This document shows, in pieces, positions 34,101-41,412 of a stretch of 64,000 bases of DNA (positions are counted from its first letter, which is position 1; each line of letters opens with the position of its first letter). The position numbers were made by a program, and so were the translations under genes. Source of the DNA: Gemmatimonadota bacterium (GTDB lineage: Bacteria; Gemmatimonadota; Gemmatimonadetes; Gemmatimonadales; GWC2-71-9); assembly GCA_016704275.1 (NCBI GenBank), contig JADJAK010000005.1, forward strand, positions 1 to 64,000, in the 5' to 3' direction. Below the pieces are notes generated by a model. The model did no database searches, had not been told where the DNA came from, and was given only the letters and a program-made list of their open reading frames with translations.

Positions 34101-34863
34101 TCGTGATCCCGGAGAGCGCGAGACGCCGGACCTGCTCGTCCGCATCCATGAGACCCGTGGCGACGATCACCGAGTCGAGCCCCTGCGCCAGGATCAGCGT
34201 GCTGAAGGCCAGACGGCGCGCCGTCGGGTCGGGCGAAGCCACGGCGGCGCGACGGATCGCGAAGATCGTCGGCATCGCCATCGGCCCCACCACGCGCCGC
34301 CCCTGCGCCAGCTTGAAGAGCCCCTGCATCATCTGCCGCGTCGCCGTGCGGTTGATGCGTGCCACGATCGCCGCCTCGGCGGCGCGCGCCTCACTCGAGT
34401 CGCCGTACGGGAGGCGGCCGATGGCGGCGGCCAGTGCATCGACGACGCTGGGGTCTTGCTCCTTGGCCAGTGCGGCGTCCAGCGCGAGCCGCGCGCCGCG
34501 CACCGAGATGTCGGTGGTGTCGGCGGCCAGCGGCCGGCGGGGCACCCGCTTGAGGCTCTGGGTCAGCCCGGTCGCCGCCTCGCGACGGATGGCCGGGACC
34601 GGGTCGCCGAGCAGCGCGGCGAGTCGCTTGCCGAACTCGGGGCGCTGGAAACGACCGAGCCCGCGGGCGGCGACCCGGCGCAGCAGGGTGTCCCGACCCT
34701 CGATGGCAGCGAGCAGCGGGGCGATGCCATCCGCTCCCTTGCCGCGGTGGTCCTCGGCGACCAGCAGCCGCTGCAGCGCGGCGGTGTCGGGGCGAGCCGA
34801 CTGGGCCGCGAGGGCGGCGGGAGCGAGCAGGAGCGCGACGACGAGGGAGAGCAGGGCACGCAT
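31147..34863 (-). CDS. HEAT-repeat/cyclophilin protein fused to a second secreted module
   Basis: 1238 residues. Signal peptide (MRALLSLVVALLLAPAALAAQ); HEAT-like helical repeats over about residues 35-530 (LLRRVAARGLGRF, IRREAATGLTQSL, VRRLALSGITTLPVG); a cyclophilin-type peptidyl-prolyl isomerase domain at about 541-683 (SFTIRLFAGEAPATTARLLRLA, FYNGHVFQRV, NFVTQGGGG, FRGTIGISARG); an acidic linker (DDDEDEDD near 701); then a Trp/Tyr/Cys-rich module from about 735 to the end (SFDGLGVGFNGPSG, YAMCYAVSTSNDPMGTYYRYEF, RPAVWPDGYYLPTSTGD, TIWYVGDYY). HEAT-cyclophilin proteins and proteins like the last module exist separately in such bacteria (recall); here one uninterrupted frame joins them. Function of the last module unknown; extracytoplasmic folding or substrate capture is a guess. 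Confidence 0.85.
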   Translation of the reverse strand: MRALLSLVVALLLAPAALAAQSARPDTAALQRLLVAEDHRGKGADGIAPLLAAIEGRDTLLRRVAARGLGRFQRPEFGKRLAALLGDPVPAIRREAATGLTQSLKRVPRRPLAADTTDISVRGARLALDAALAKEQDPSVVDALAAAIGRLPYGDSSEARAAEAAIVARINRTATRQMMQGLFKLAQGRRVVGPMAMPTIFAIRRAAVASPDPTARRLAFSTLILAQGLDSVIVATGLMDADEQVRRLALSGITTLPVGRRAEAISAGVKDRSPIVRVGAIVAARLAARPTDCTPILGLVDDRNLLVALTAIDSLTSPCADRAAVVPVLLHALTTPIATTTPDHRWHKAAHALMTLARVDSAVARPHLDRFVTSAIWGERLAATVAAATMRDGVLLRRLAGDRDHNVQEAALTGLSRLMGHAADSIYIAALASPGYQVVLAAATALNGSKDARVVPAAIAALDRISAEQRETSRDPRIALLARIGELGSDANSTVVLRYVADFDSTVAVAAASILARWPGRTFAAATQPLPIRTEPLAKLLLQGEARLIVTMAPSSGGGSFTIRLFAGEAPATTARLLRLAREGFYNGHVFQRVEANFVTQGGGGDASEYVGDGPFMRDEVALRSQFRGTIGISARGRDTGDAQLYLNLADNPNLDHEYTTAGEIISGLDVAEGILAGDVIARVEVDEVGAPMRGLAPPDDDEDEDDRVRDATMAMPQGADGVEQTAYGTGPAARMIASFDGLGVGFNGPSGTATLRNPSDNSLGVGPDHIVQIVNSRMAVFTKAGAKHPETGRVLYGPVETRTVWRGFGGLCEQRNSGDAVVRYDQLADRWLVISPIFSRGPRRPDDEAPPAPGVAKRSVIGRSGQPGKAEALYSPPPPTPAPVATPGAARPVAPRDSGAYAMCYAVSTSNDPMGTYYRYEFVRPLFPDYPRPAVWPDGYYLPTSTGDDVIEKHTCVADRTRMLRGEPATEQCVVVPGVNFLNNVDLDGTQLPPAGAPNLVLAAGGTQLKGVLQDDGIYAWQFHVDWDDPSKTRLDGPTKIAVAPYAYLCGGQLTNCVPQPGVDRRLDAQGDKLMARVVYRRIGNVESVVATHSVNTAAGAGGVRWYEFRLGKDRAPTLYQQGTYAPDATYRWLPSPAIDKFGNIGIGYSAGSATQFPEQRFAGRRRSDPLGVLTLREATMVRGEGSQTNTLRWEDYSQTAVDPVDDCTIWYVGDYYRPGAASYSSRIGAFRMPGCR

Positions 34864-35281
34864 TGGGGGTCCGGAGGTAGGGAGGAGGTGCCTTGAATCT
34901 GGGGCCGCGGCGGCTAGTGGGGAACCCGATGCGGGCTCGGCGCTGGGGTGCCGTCGCAGCGGGATCCGCGGCGGCGAGCCCTTATGTCTGGTCGGCGTGC
35001 CGATTGCGGCGCCCCCGGCGTGCAGTACAGGGGGCGACGCGGCGAGCCGCTTGGAGACCGCGAGAACGGTCACCCCAGGTCGAGCCCGCACGCGGAGGTC
35101 CTTCGACTTCGCGTCGGCTGCGCCGTCGCTTCGCTCAGGATGACAGCTCGTGAAAACCCTTCTCTCCTCATTCCTCAGTCCTCACCGCCACCACTGCATC
35201 TGGTGTCCCGACGGGTCAGAGCGTATTCATTCGGGCTGCCGGACCCCCCGGCATTCCCCGAAAACAGATGACGGAGGCAGG
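34864..35281. other. Divergent intergenic region with one repeat copy
   Basis: 418 bases between the divergent HEAT/cyclophilin gene and the M14 peptidase gene. No gene recognised. It contains a dispersed repeat copy at 35096-35145 and, just before the peptidase start, GGAGGCAGG as ribosome binding site. Promoters for both genes must lie here but I cannot pick them reliably. Confidence 0.6.
35096..35145. repeat. Dispersed palindromic repeat, single copy
   Basis: AGGTCCTTCGACTTCGCG to CGCTCAGGATGACA with an inner GGCTGCGCCGTCGC centre, in the divergent promoter region before the M14 peptidase gene. It is the only copy upstream of two divergent genes; the others lie mostly at gene 3' ends. Confidence 0.85.
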
Positions 35282-38245
35282 ATGTCGCGCTTCTTCCTTG
35301 CGGCTGGCCGCGTGGCCACGCTCCCCTTTGCGGCGGCCGCGATGCTGGCCGCCCCGCTCTCGGCGCAGGGTCCGACCCAGCCGATCGACGTGGAGTACAC
35401 CGCCAAGATCAAGGAGTACCTGACCGACGCGCGGATCTCGACCGAACTGGTCGACCACCTCCCCGCCTCGAGCACGGTGCCGACCCCGCTGAAGTTCCTG
35501 GGTCGGATCGTGGGGACGCCGGGGGAACTGACCTACGCCAAGGACATCCATCGCTACCTGGCCGCCATCGCGGCCTCCTCGCCGCGCGCCAAGTACTGGA
35601 CCATCGGCAAGACGGAGGAAGGGCGCGACATGGTGGTGCTCGCGATCGCCGACAGCGCGACGCTTGCGCAGATCGATCGCTACAAGGGAATGCTCAAGGA
35701 GTTGACCGACCCGCGCCGCACCACCGAGGCGCGCGCGCAGGAACTCCTCGGCACTGCCAAGCCGATCTACTGGATCACGTCGGGGATGCACTCGCCGGAG
35801 CGCGGCGGCCCGGAGATGCTGATGGAGCTGGCCTACCGGATGGTCGTCGAGGACACGCCGTTCATCCGCGAGATCCGCAACAACGTCATCACCTTCATCA
35901 CGCCGGTGATCGAGGTCGACGGGCGCGAGAAGATGGTCGACACCTACTACTACAACAAGAAGTACGGCGCCGACGGCAACCTGCCACTCATGTACTGGGG
36001 CAAGTACGTCCAGCACGACAACAACCGCGACGGGATGGGGCAGTACCTCGAGCTGACGAAGCACACCACTCGGACCTTCCTCGAGTGGACGCCGACCGTC
36101 CTCCACGATCTGCATGAGGCGCAGACCTATCTGTACTCCTCGACCGGGAGCGGGCCGTACAACGAGGCCGTTGACCCGATCACCGTCGACGAGTGGTGGG
36201 TGCTCGCCAAGAACGACGTCATGGAGATGACCAAGCGCGGGGTGCCGGGGGTGTGGACCTACGGCTTCTACGACGGCTGGACCCCGAACTACATGTTCTT
36301 CATCGCGCACACGCACAACGCGATTGGCCGCTTCTACGAGGTGCAGAGCTACGGCCCGGACAATTATGTCCAGCGCACCGGCAACACCACGACGTCGCGC
36401 GAGTGGTTCCGGCCCAATCCGCCGCTGCCGACCATCAACTGGGGGCCGCGCGCCAACGTGAACATCCAGCAGTCGGGCGTGCTCTTCTCGCTGTCGCGGA
36501 TGGCGAAGGACCGCCGGCTCTTCCTCGAGAACTACTGGCTCAAGAACAAGCGCGCGGTGGAGCGCGGCAAGACGGGGCCGATCAGTGGCTGGGTGATCCC
36601 GGCGGGGCAGCACGCCGCGGCGAATGCCGCCGAGGCGGTCAATGACCTCCGCACGCAGGGGCTGGAGTTCAACGTGGCGACCGCGCCCTTCAAGGCCGGG
36701 CACGTGCAGGTGCAGGCGGGTGACTGGATCGTCCGCGGTGACCAGCCGTACCGCACAATCGCCGACATGTACTTCTCGCTCCAGAACTTCGCGGTGTCGA
36801 ATCCGTCGCCGTACGACGACACCGGCTGGACCTTCCCGCTGATGCGCAACATGACGATCCTCCCGGTCGGCGACGTGGCGTTGCTCGCGGGACCGATGGC
36901 ACCAGTGACGGCCGAGGTCCGCGCGGCGGGTGGCATCACCGGCAAGGGGAACGTGGTGGCGATCGCGGCGAGCCGTGACAACGCGCTGGTCTCCTTCCGC
37001 TTCAAGCTGGCGAAGGTGCCGATGCGCGCGGCCGATGCCGCCTTCGATGCCGGTGGGAAGCACTTCGAGGCTGGCACCTTCCTGATCCCGAACGCCAACC
37101 GCGCCCAGCTCGATGCCGTGCTCAAGCCGCTCGGCCTCGCCGCGGTGGCGCTGCCGGCGATGCCGAAGGTCGCGATGCACGACCTGGACCTCCCGCGCAT
37201 CGGCTACATCCACTCGTGGACGCGCACGCAGGACGAAGGGTGGGTTCGCGCGGCGTTTGATCACTACGGTGTGCCGTACGACTACTTCGGTGAGCCGATG
37301 GCCCGTGCCGGCAACCTGCGCGCCAAGTACGACGTGATCGTCTATCCGCACGGCGGCAGCGGCGTGGGACAGGCGGTGGCCGCCGACGGCAAGCCGGTGC
37401 CGTACCGTGCGACGAAGGAGTTCCCGTCGCTCGGCTATCCCGATTCGAGCAGCGACATCCGCGGCGGACTCGGTGCCGACGGGATGAAGGCGCTCTACGA
37501 ATTTGTCCGTGAGGGCGGCACGCTGATCACCGAAGGGAGCACGGCACCACTCTTCGTGACCACCGGCCTCCTGCCGGGCGTGAAGGTGGAGCAGGGGACG
37601 GCGCTCTTTGCCCGTGGCACCATCCTGCGTGGCGTGCTCGCGGACCGGAAGTCGCCGCTGACCTATGGCTATGAGCACGGCGAGGTGCCGGTGTATTTCA
37701 ACTCGAGCCCGATCCTCAACGTCGGCAACCTGCCGCCCGTCGCGTTGGTCGATGGGCCGGCCGGATCGCCTGGGCGCGGCGGGTCGATCACACCGATGGC
37801 GTTCCCGCTGGTGCTCTCGGGCTGGGACCCCGAGAAGACCGGGCTCTCCTATGGCGCGCTGCCGCCGAAGGCTGAGGCGGCGGCCGATGCCCCGGCACAG
37901 GGCCGCGGGGCAGGTGGGCGTGGCGCAGGCGGTGGGGCTGGTGGCCCGGGGGGACGCGGCGGTGCAGGTGGTGCTGCGGCCTTGAGCGGTATCGCGGTCG
38001 ATTCATCGGCCTCTGCGCGCGTCGTCCTGGCGTTCCCGGCGAAGGCCGATCAGATGCTGCTCTCCGGCACGCTGCAGAACGGCGAGCTGCTCGCCAATCG
38101 CGCCCAGCTGGTCGACGCCTCGATCGGGAAGGGCCACTTGGTGATGTTCGCCATCCGCCCGTTCTGGCGCTGGCAGACGCAGGGCACCTACTCGCTCGGC
38201 TTCAACGCCCTGTTGCACTGGAACGATCTGGGGGTGGGGCGGTAA
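35282..38245 (+). CDS. Secreted M14 zinc carboxypeptidase family protein
   Basis: 987 residues with a signal peptide (VATLPFAAAAMLAAPLSAQ). The peptidase domain at about residues 60-400 has the zinc motif HxxE in ITSGMHSPERGGPEM and the third ligand His in VLHDLHEAQTYLYSS; YYNKKYGADGN and HTHNAIGRFYEV follow. A long C-terminal part has a glutamine-amidotransferase-like fold hint (YDVIVYPHGGSG, EFVREGGTLITEGST) and a Gly/Ala/Arg-rich low-complexity insert (about 37900-37985) before the last domain. The size and domain order are those of the large M14 family of FCB bacteria and Acidobacteria. Start ATG 35282 follows GGAGG; the frame is open further upstream without support. Secreted peptide hydrolysis is inferred; substrate unknown. 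Confidence 0.88.
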   Translation: MSRFFLAAGRVATLPFAAAAMLAAPLSAQGPTQPIDVEYTAKIKEYLTDARISTELVDHLPASSTVPTPLKFLGRIVGTPGELTYAKDIHRYLAAIAASSPRAKYWTIGKTEEGRDMVVLAIADSATLAQIDRYKGMLKELTDPRRTTEARAQELLGTAKPIYWITSGMHSPERGGPEMLMELAYRMVVEDTPFIREIRNNVITFITPVIEVDGREKMVDTYYYNKKYGADGNLPLMYWGKYVQHDNNRDGMGQYLELTKHTTRTFLEWTPTVLHDLHEAQTYLYSSTGSGPYNEAVDPITVDEWWVLAKNDVMEMTKRGVPGVWTYGFYDGWTPNYMFFIAHTHNAIGRFYEVQSYGPDNYVQRTGNTTTSREWFRPNPPLPTINWGPRANVNIQQSGVLFSLSRMAKDRRLFLENYWLKNKRAVERGKTGPISGWVIPAGQHAAANAAEAVNDLRTQGLEFNVATAPFKAGHVQVQAGDWIVRGDQPYRTIADMYFSLQNFAVSNPSPYDDTGWTFPLMRNMTILPVGDVALLAGPMAPVTAEVRAAGGITGKGNVVAIAASRDNALVSFRFKLAKVPMRAADAAFDAGGKHFEAGTFLIPNANRAQLDAVLKPLGLAAVALPAMPKVAMHDLDLPRIGYIHSWTRTQDEGWVRAAFDHYGVPYDYFGEPMARAGNLRAKYDVIVYPHGGSGVGQAVAADGKPVPYRATKEFPSLGYPDSSSDIRGGLGADGMKALYEFVREGGTLITEGSTAPLFVTTGLLPGVKVEQGTALFARGTILRGVLADRKSPLTYGYEHGEVPVYFNSSPILNVGNLPPVALVDGPAGSPGRGGSITPMAFPLVLSGWDPEKTGLSYGALPPKAEAAADAPAQGRGAGGRGAGGGAGGPGGRGGAGGAAALSGIAVDSSASARVVLAFPAKADQMLLSGTLQNGELLANRAQLVDASIGKGHLVMFAIRPFWRWQTQGTYSLGFNALLHWNDLGVGR

Positions 38246-38253
38246 GTCAGAAA

Positions 38254-38439
38254 GGATGATGGATAAAGGATGATGGATGATGGATGCTCCACCGTCCGTG
38301 TCATCCTGAGCGGAGCCCGCGCAGCGCAGTCGAAGGACCTCTTTCCCATCGCGCGGAGAGAGGTCCTTCGACTGCGCAGCCCTGCAGGCTGCTACGCTCA
38401 GGATGACAATCTCGGGCCATCATCCATCATCCATCATCC
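38254..38439. repeat. Nested inverted repeats between convergent genes
   Basis: Outer arms: GGATGATGG units at 38254-38286 and CCATCATCC units at 38417-38439. Inside them lie two head-to-head copies of the dispersed repeat (38299-38340 and 38361-38408). The whole can fold into one very large hairpin between the M14 peptidase and arfB stops. The last codons of arfB (GAT GAT GGA TGA) are part of the right arm. It probably ends transcription from both sides. Confidence 0.8.
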
Positions 38440-38864
38440 CCCTTCCGCCGCCGCTCGCGCTTGAGATCTCCGCGCTTCTTCTTGTCGTCGACGCGCCGCG
38501 CCTTGGAGGCCTTGGTGGGTTTGGTGGCCTTGCGCTTCTTCGGCTCGATGAGGGCGGCAGCGACCAGCTCGGCGAGGCGCTCGAGGGCGGTCTCCCGGTT
38601 CTGGAGCTGCGAGCGGCCCGCCTGGGAGACGACGCGGATCTGTCCGGTGGAGTCGAGGCGGGTGGCGAGGCGCCGGAGCAGCGCCGCACGCTGATGGTCG
38701 GTCAGGGTCGGCGATTCCAGGACGTTCCACACCACCTCGATGCGGGTCGAGGAGGTGTTGACGTGCTGCCCGCCAGGCCCGCCACTCCGCGAGGCGCGGA
38801 AGAGCAGCTCCTCGCGGGGGATCGCGAGGGCGGGGGAGATCAGGAGGGGATCGCCGTCGGCCAT
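38427..38864 (-). CDS. arfB: Peptidyl-tRNA hydrolase ArfB-type ribosome rescue factor
   Basis: 145 residues. Release-factor-like domain with SRSGGPGGQHVNTSSTRIEVVW: the catalytic GGQ is complete, followed by DHQRAALLRRLATRL and SQAGRSQLQNRETALERLAELV as in YaeJ/ArfB. The C-terminal tail is highly basic (KKRKATKPTKASKARRVDDKKKRGDLKRERRRK), which in ArfB enters the empty mRNA channel of stalled ribosomes. There is no stop-codon recognition domain, so it is not RF1 or RF2. The last four residues lie in a short tandem repeat. TAGCCT five bases before the ATG and no Shine-Dalgarno suggest a leaderless mRNA. Confidence 0.92.
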   Translation of the reverse strand: MADGDPLLISPALAIPREELLFRASRSGGPGGQHVNTSSTRIEVVWNVLESPTLTDHQRAALLRRLATRLDSTGQIRVVSQAGRSQLQNRETALERLAELVAAALIEPKKRKATKPTKASKARRVDDKKKRGDLKRERRRKGDDG

Positions 38865-38869
38865 CCCGG

Positions 38870-38875
38870 AGGCTA
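38870..38875 (-). promoter_or_regulatory. Candidate -10 box of leaderless arfB
   Basis: TAGCCT on the minus strand ends five bases before the arfB ATG at 38864. The same hexamer stands six bases before yajQ. No -35 was identified. Confidence 0.35.
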
Positions 38876-38913
38876 ATCGCCCCGGCCAGAGGGCGGCAGA
38901 GGGGGGCCGGAAT

Positions 38914-38919
38914 TACGTT
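38914..38919 (+). promoter_or_regulatory. Candidate -10 box before the gene at 38926
   Basis: TACGTT ends six bases before the ATG at 38926, the same geometry as the arfB, bshB1 and yajQ boxes. It would start the transcript at the ATG; no -35 was identified. Confidence 0.35.
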
Positions 38920-38925
38920 TCCGCC

Positions 38926-39558
38926 ATGCGCTGCCTCGGTCGGATCATTCTCCTCGTGCTGGTCCTGCTCCTCGTCGGGGCGGGATGGCTCTATCGCGAC
39001 GAGATCCGGCGCTGGGGCAACGACGTCGTCAACCCACTCGACAAGGCGCGGCGCACCGGGCACCCGTCGCCGACGGCCGAAGCGCGGGCGCTCGGCAAGG
39101 TGGACTCGCTGCTAAAGAGCCAGAGCGATTCGATCATCCTCTCGGCCGATGAAATGGCCTCGCTGATCGCCGTCGGCGCCTCCTTCCTGCCGCGCGAACT
39201 GCTCGACTCGATCTCCGTGGAGCTCGGCGACCGGACCATCCGCGTGCGCACGCTCGTCAATTCCGCCAAACTGCCGCCGCGCGTCCTCTCGATGCTGCCG
39301 GTGGCCCCCGAGCCGTTCGAGGAAGTGATCGCCACGGGGACGATGACCCCGGCCCGTGCCGGCGTGGCGGAGTGGAAGATGGACCAGGTGCTGGTGCGTG
39401 GGCTCCCGGTGCCGAGTGACCTGACGGCGCGGCTCATTGCCAAGGCAACCGGGCGGCCGAGCGATGGTCGACTCGAGATCCTGATGCCGCGCGGCGTGAC
39501 CGGCTTCCGGGTGCGGCCGTCGGGCGTGGCGATCTATCGGGATGGGGCGGGACGATGA
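38926..39558 (+). CDS. Membrane-anchored protein of unknown function
   Basis: 210 residues: one N-terminal membrane helix (IILLVLVLLLVGAGWLY, residues 6-22), then a periplasmic part with DEIRRWGNDVVNPLDKARRTG, LGKVDSLLKSQSDSIILSADEMASLI, DSISVELGDRTIRVRTLVNSAKLP and a C-terminal LEILMPRGVTGFRVRPSGVAIY. I do not recognise a family with certainty; the short amphipathic strands near the end recall small lipid-binding or DUF2993-like folds, which is only an impression. It overlaps the NtrX-like regulator gene by four bases, so the two are cotranscribed. It has no Shine-Dalgarno. Confidence 0.75.
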   Translation: MRCLGRIILLVLVLLLVGAGWLYRDEIRRWGNDVVNPLDKARRTGHPSPTAEARALGKVDSLLKSQSDSIILSADEMASLIAVGASFLPRELLDSISVELGDRTIRVRTLVNSAKLPPRVLSMLPVAPEPFEEVIATGTMTPARAGVAEWKMDQVLVRGLPVPSDLTARLIAKATGRPSDGRLEILMPRGVTGFRVRPSGVAIYRDGAGR

Positions 39559-40937
39559 ACGGTCGGATTCTGGTGGTCGATGACGAACGCTCCATCCGCG
39601 ACATTCTCGCGCAGGTGCTCGGCTACGAGGGCTACGACGTCGCCACCGCGTCGTCGGGCGGCGAGGCGCTCAGCAGCTATCGCACCCGGCCCGCCGATCT
39701 CGTGATTCTCGATGTGAAGATGCAGGGGATCGACGGGCTCGACACCCTCGCGCAGTTGCGCCAGCAGGATCCCGAGGCACGCGTGGTGATGATCTCGGGC
39801 CACGCCACGATCGCCACCGCGGTGCAGGCCGTCAAGCAGGGTGCGTTCGACTTTCTCGAGAAGCCGCTTGATGCGGACCGGCTGTTGGTGACGGTGCAGC
39901 GCGCGATGGAACATCGGCAGCTCGTGGGCGAGAATGCCCGGCTGCGCGAGGGGCTCGCGCGGGCGACCGATGCCCGGTTCGCGATGGTCGGCGCCAGCGA
40001 AGGGCTGGGGCGGATCCGCGAGCTGGCCGCGCGCGTGGCGCCGACCAATGCCCGCGTGCTGATCACCGGCGAGAATGGCAGCGGCAAGGAGCTGGTGGCT
40101 CGCGCCATCCATGATGGGTCGGCGCGGGCCAAGGGGCCGTTCGTCGAGGTGAACTGCGCGGCCATCCCCAGCGAGTTGGTCGAGAGTGAGTTGTTCGGCC
40201 ACACCAAGGGGGCGTTCACCGGCGCGGTCGGCGAGCAGCGCGGCAAGTTCGAGGCGGCCAATGGTGGCACGCTCTTCCTCGACGAGATCGGCGACCTCGC
40301 CCTCTCGGCACAAGCGAAGATTCTCCGCGCATTGCAGGAAGGGGTGATCGTTCGCGTCGGCGATTCGAAGGCGATTCCGGTGGATGTCCGCGTGATCGCG
40401 GCGACCAATCGCGACCTCGACGGCGAGATTCGCGAAGGTCGCTTTCGCGAGGACCTCTATCACCGTCTCAACGTGATGCCGATCCAGGTTCCGCCGCTGC
40501 GCCAACGGACCGAGGACATCCCCGCGCTGGTGTCCCACTTCGTGGCGGTGCTCGGCGGCGGGCCCGGGATGGCACCAAAGCCGTTCACCGGTGGGGCGCT
40601 GCGTCGGCTGCAGCGTCGGCGGTGGCCGGGCAATGTCCGGGAGCTGCGCAACGCGGTCGAGCGATTGCTGATTCTCGCCACGGGGGCGGAGGTCACCGAG
40701 GACGACATCGACCTGGTCCTGCCGGTCGAGTCGGCGATCGACCCGACGCGCCTGGCGGCGGAGGCGGCCGACAAGAGCTTCGGCGAATTCCGCGACGCCG
40801 CCGAGCGTGCCTTCCTCGAAGCTCGATTGCAGGAGCACTACTGGAACGTCGCCGAGACGGCGCGCGCGCTCGGCATGCCGCGCTCCAATCTCTACACCAA
40901 GATCGAGAAATACGGCCTGCAGCGGGAGCGCGTATGA
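39555..40937 (+). CDS. Sigma-54-dependent response regulator, NtrX-like
   Basis: 460 residues: receiver domain (acidic Asp9, Asp10; phosphate-accepting Asp53 in VILDVKMQG; Lys in FLEKPLD), AAA+ domain with Walker A GENGSGKEL, the sigma-54 contact loop GAFTGAV in full, Walker B GTLFLDEIGDL and the arginine-finger region RFREDLYHRLNV, and a Fis-type DNA-binding helix-turn-helix (NVAETARALGMPRSNLYTKIEKYGL). The domain set is that of NtrC-family regulators and closest to NtrX. No kinase is adjacent; the NtrY-like kinase at 15670-19623 is a natural partner. Overlaps its neighbours on both sides by four bases (ATGA). Confidence 0.95.
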   Translation: MNGRILVVDDERSIRDILAQVLGYEGYDVATASSGGEALSSYRTRPADLVILDVKMQGIDGLDTLAQLRQQDPEARVVMISGHATIATAVQAVKQGAFDFLEKPLDADRLLVTVQRAMEHRQLVGENARLREGLARATDARFAMVGASEGLGRIRELAARVAPTNARVLITGENGSGKELVARAIHDGSARAKGPFVEVNCAAIPSELVESELFGHTKGAFTGAVGEQRGKFEAANGGTLFLDEIGDLALSAQAKILRALQEGVIVRVGDSKAIPVDVRVIAATNRDLDGEIREGRFREDLYHRLNVMPIQVPPLRQRTEDIPALVSHFVAVLGGGPGMAPKPFTGGALRRLQRRRWPGNVRELRNAVERLLILATGAEVTEDDIDLVLPVESAIDPTRLAAEAADKSFGEFRDAAERAFLEARLQEHYWNVAETARALGMPRSNLYTKIEKYGLQRERV

Positions 40938-41401
40938 CCGGACCGCGTGACTGGGACAAGGAGATGGCGGAGATCGACAAGTTGATGGCGTCGGATCGCC
41001 CGGCCCCACCGGCCGCTCCGGGCGCCTCTCCGCCGGCGCGCCAGGCGAGTGCGGCACCGGCGACGGCTGCTCCGCGCGCGGCGGCACCGACTGCCTCCCG
41101 TGGGCGCGACACGGTCTTTGTCTGGTTGATCGCCATTCTTGGTGTGCTCGGAGCGGTGGCGCTCTACTACTGGCCGTACAACAAGACGTGCGGCACCTGG
41201 CTCTACGGCTACCTGATCGGGGTGGCCGCCGTGGCGGGGTGCGGCCTGATGACGATGCGGAGTTCGTGGACCCATCGCCGGGGGTTGGCGCACGCCGTCG
41301 GCCTCCTGACGTTCCTCGCCGGCCTCGCCTTCGCGGCCGCCGAGATTCTTCCGCGCACCGGCTACGCCGCGGAGTCGCGCACCTGGACCTGTCCCTCCTG
41401 A
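40934..41401 (+). CDS. Small membrane protein of unknown function
   Basis: 155 residues: a charged N-terminus (MTGPRDWDKEMAEIDKLMAS), a Pro/Ala-rich linker to about residue 55, then three predicted membrane helices (VFVWLIAILGVLGAVALYYW; TWLYGYLIGVAAVAGCGLM; GLAHAVGLLTFLAGLAFAAA) and a short tail ending TWTCPS. Two Cys (in NKTCGTW and TWTCPS) may form a disulfide. No family recognised. It overlaps the regulator gene in ATGA and may be cotranscribed with it. Confidence 0.75.
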   Translation: MTGPRDWDKEMAEIDKLMASDRPAPPAAPGASPPARQASAAPATAAPRAAAPTASRGRDTVFVWLIAILGVLGAVALYYWPYNKTCGTWLYGYLIGVAAVAGCGLMTMRSSWTHRRGLAHAVGLLTFLAGLAFAAAEILPRTGYAAESRTWTCPS

Positions 41402-41412
41402 CCAGACGAGTT

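Noticed and set aside
35216..37678. 820-codon minus-strand open frame opposite the M14 peptidase gene
   Set aside because: Composition typical of antisense frames (His, Arg, Val rich) and no domain; the plus strand encodes a complete secreted peptidase.
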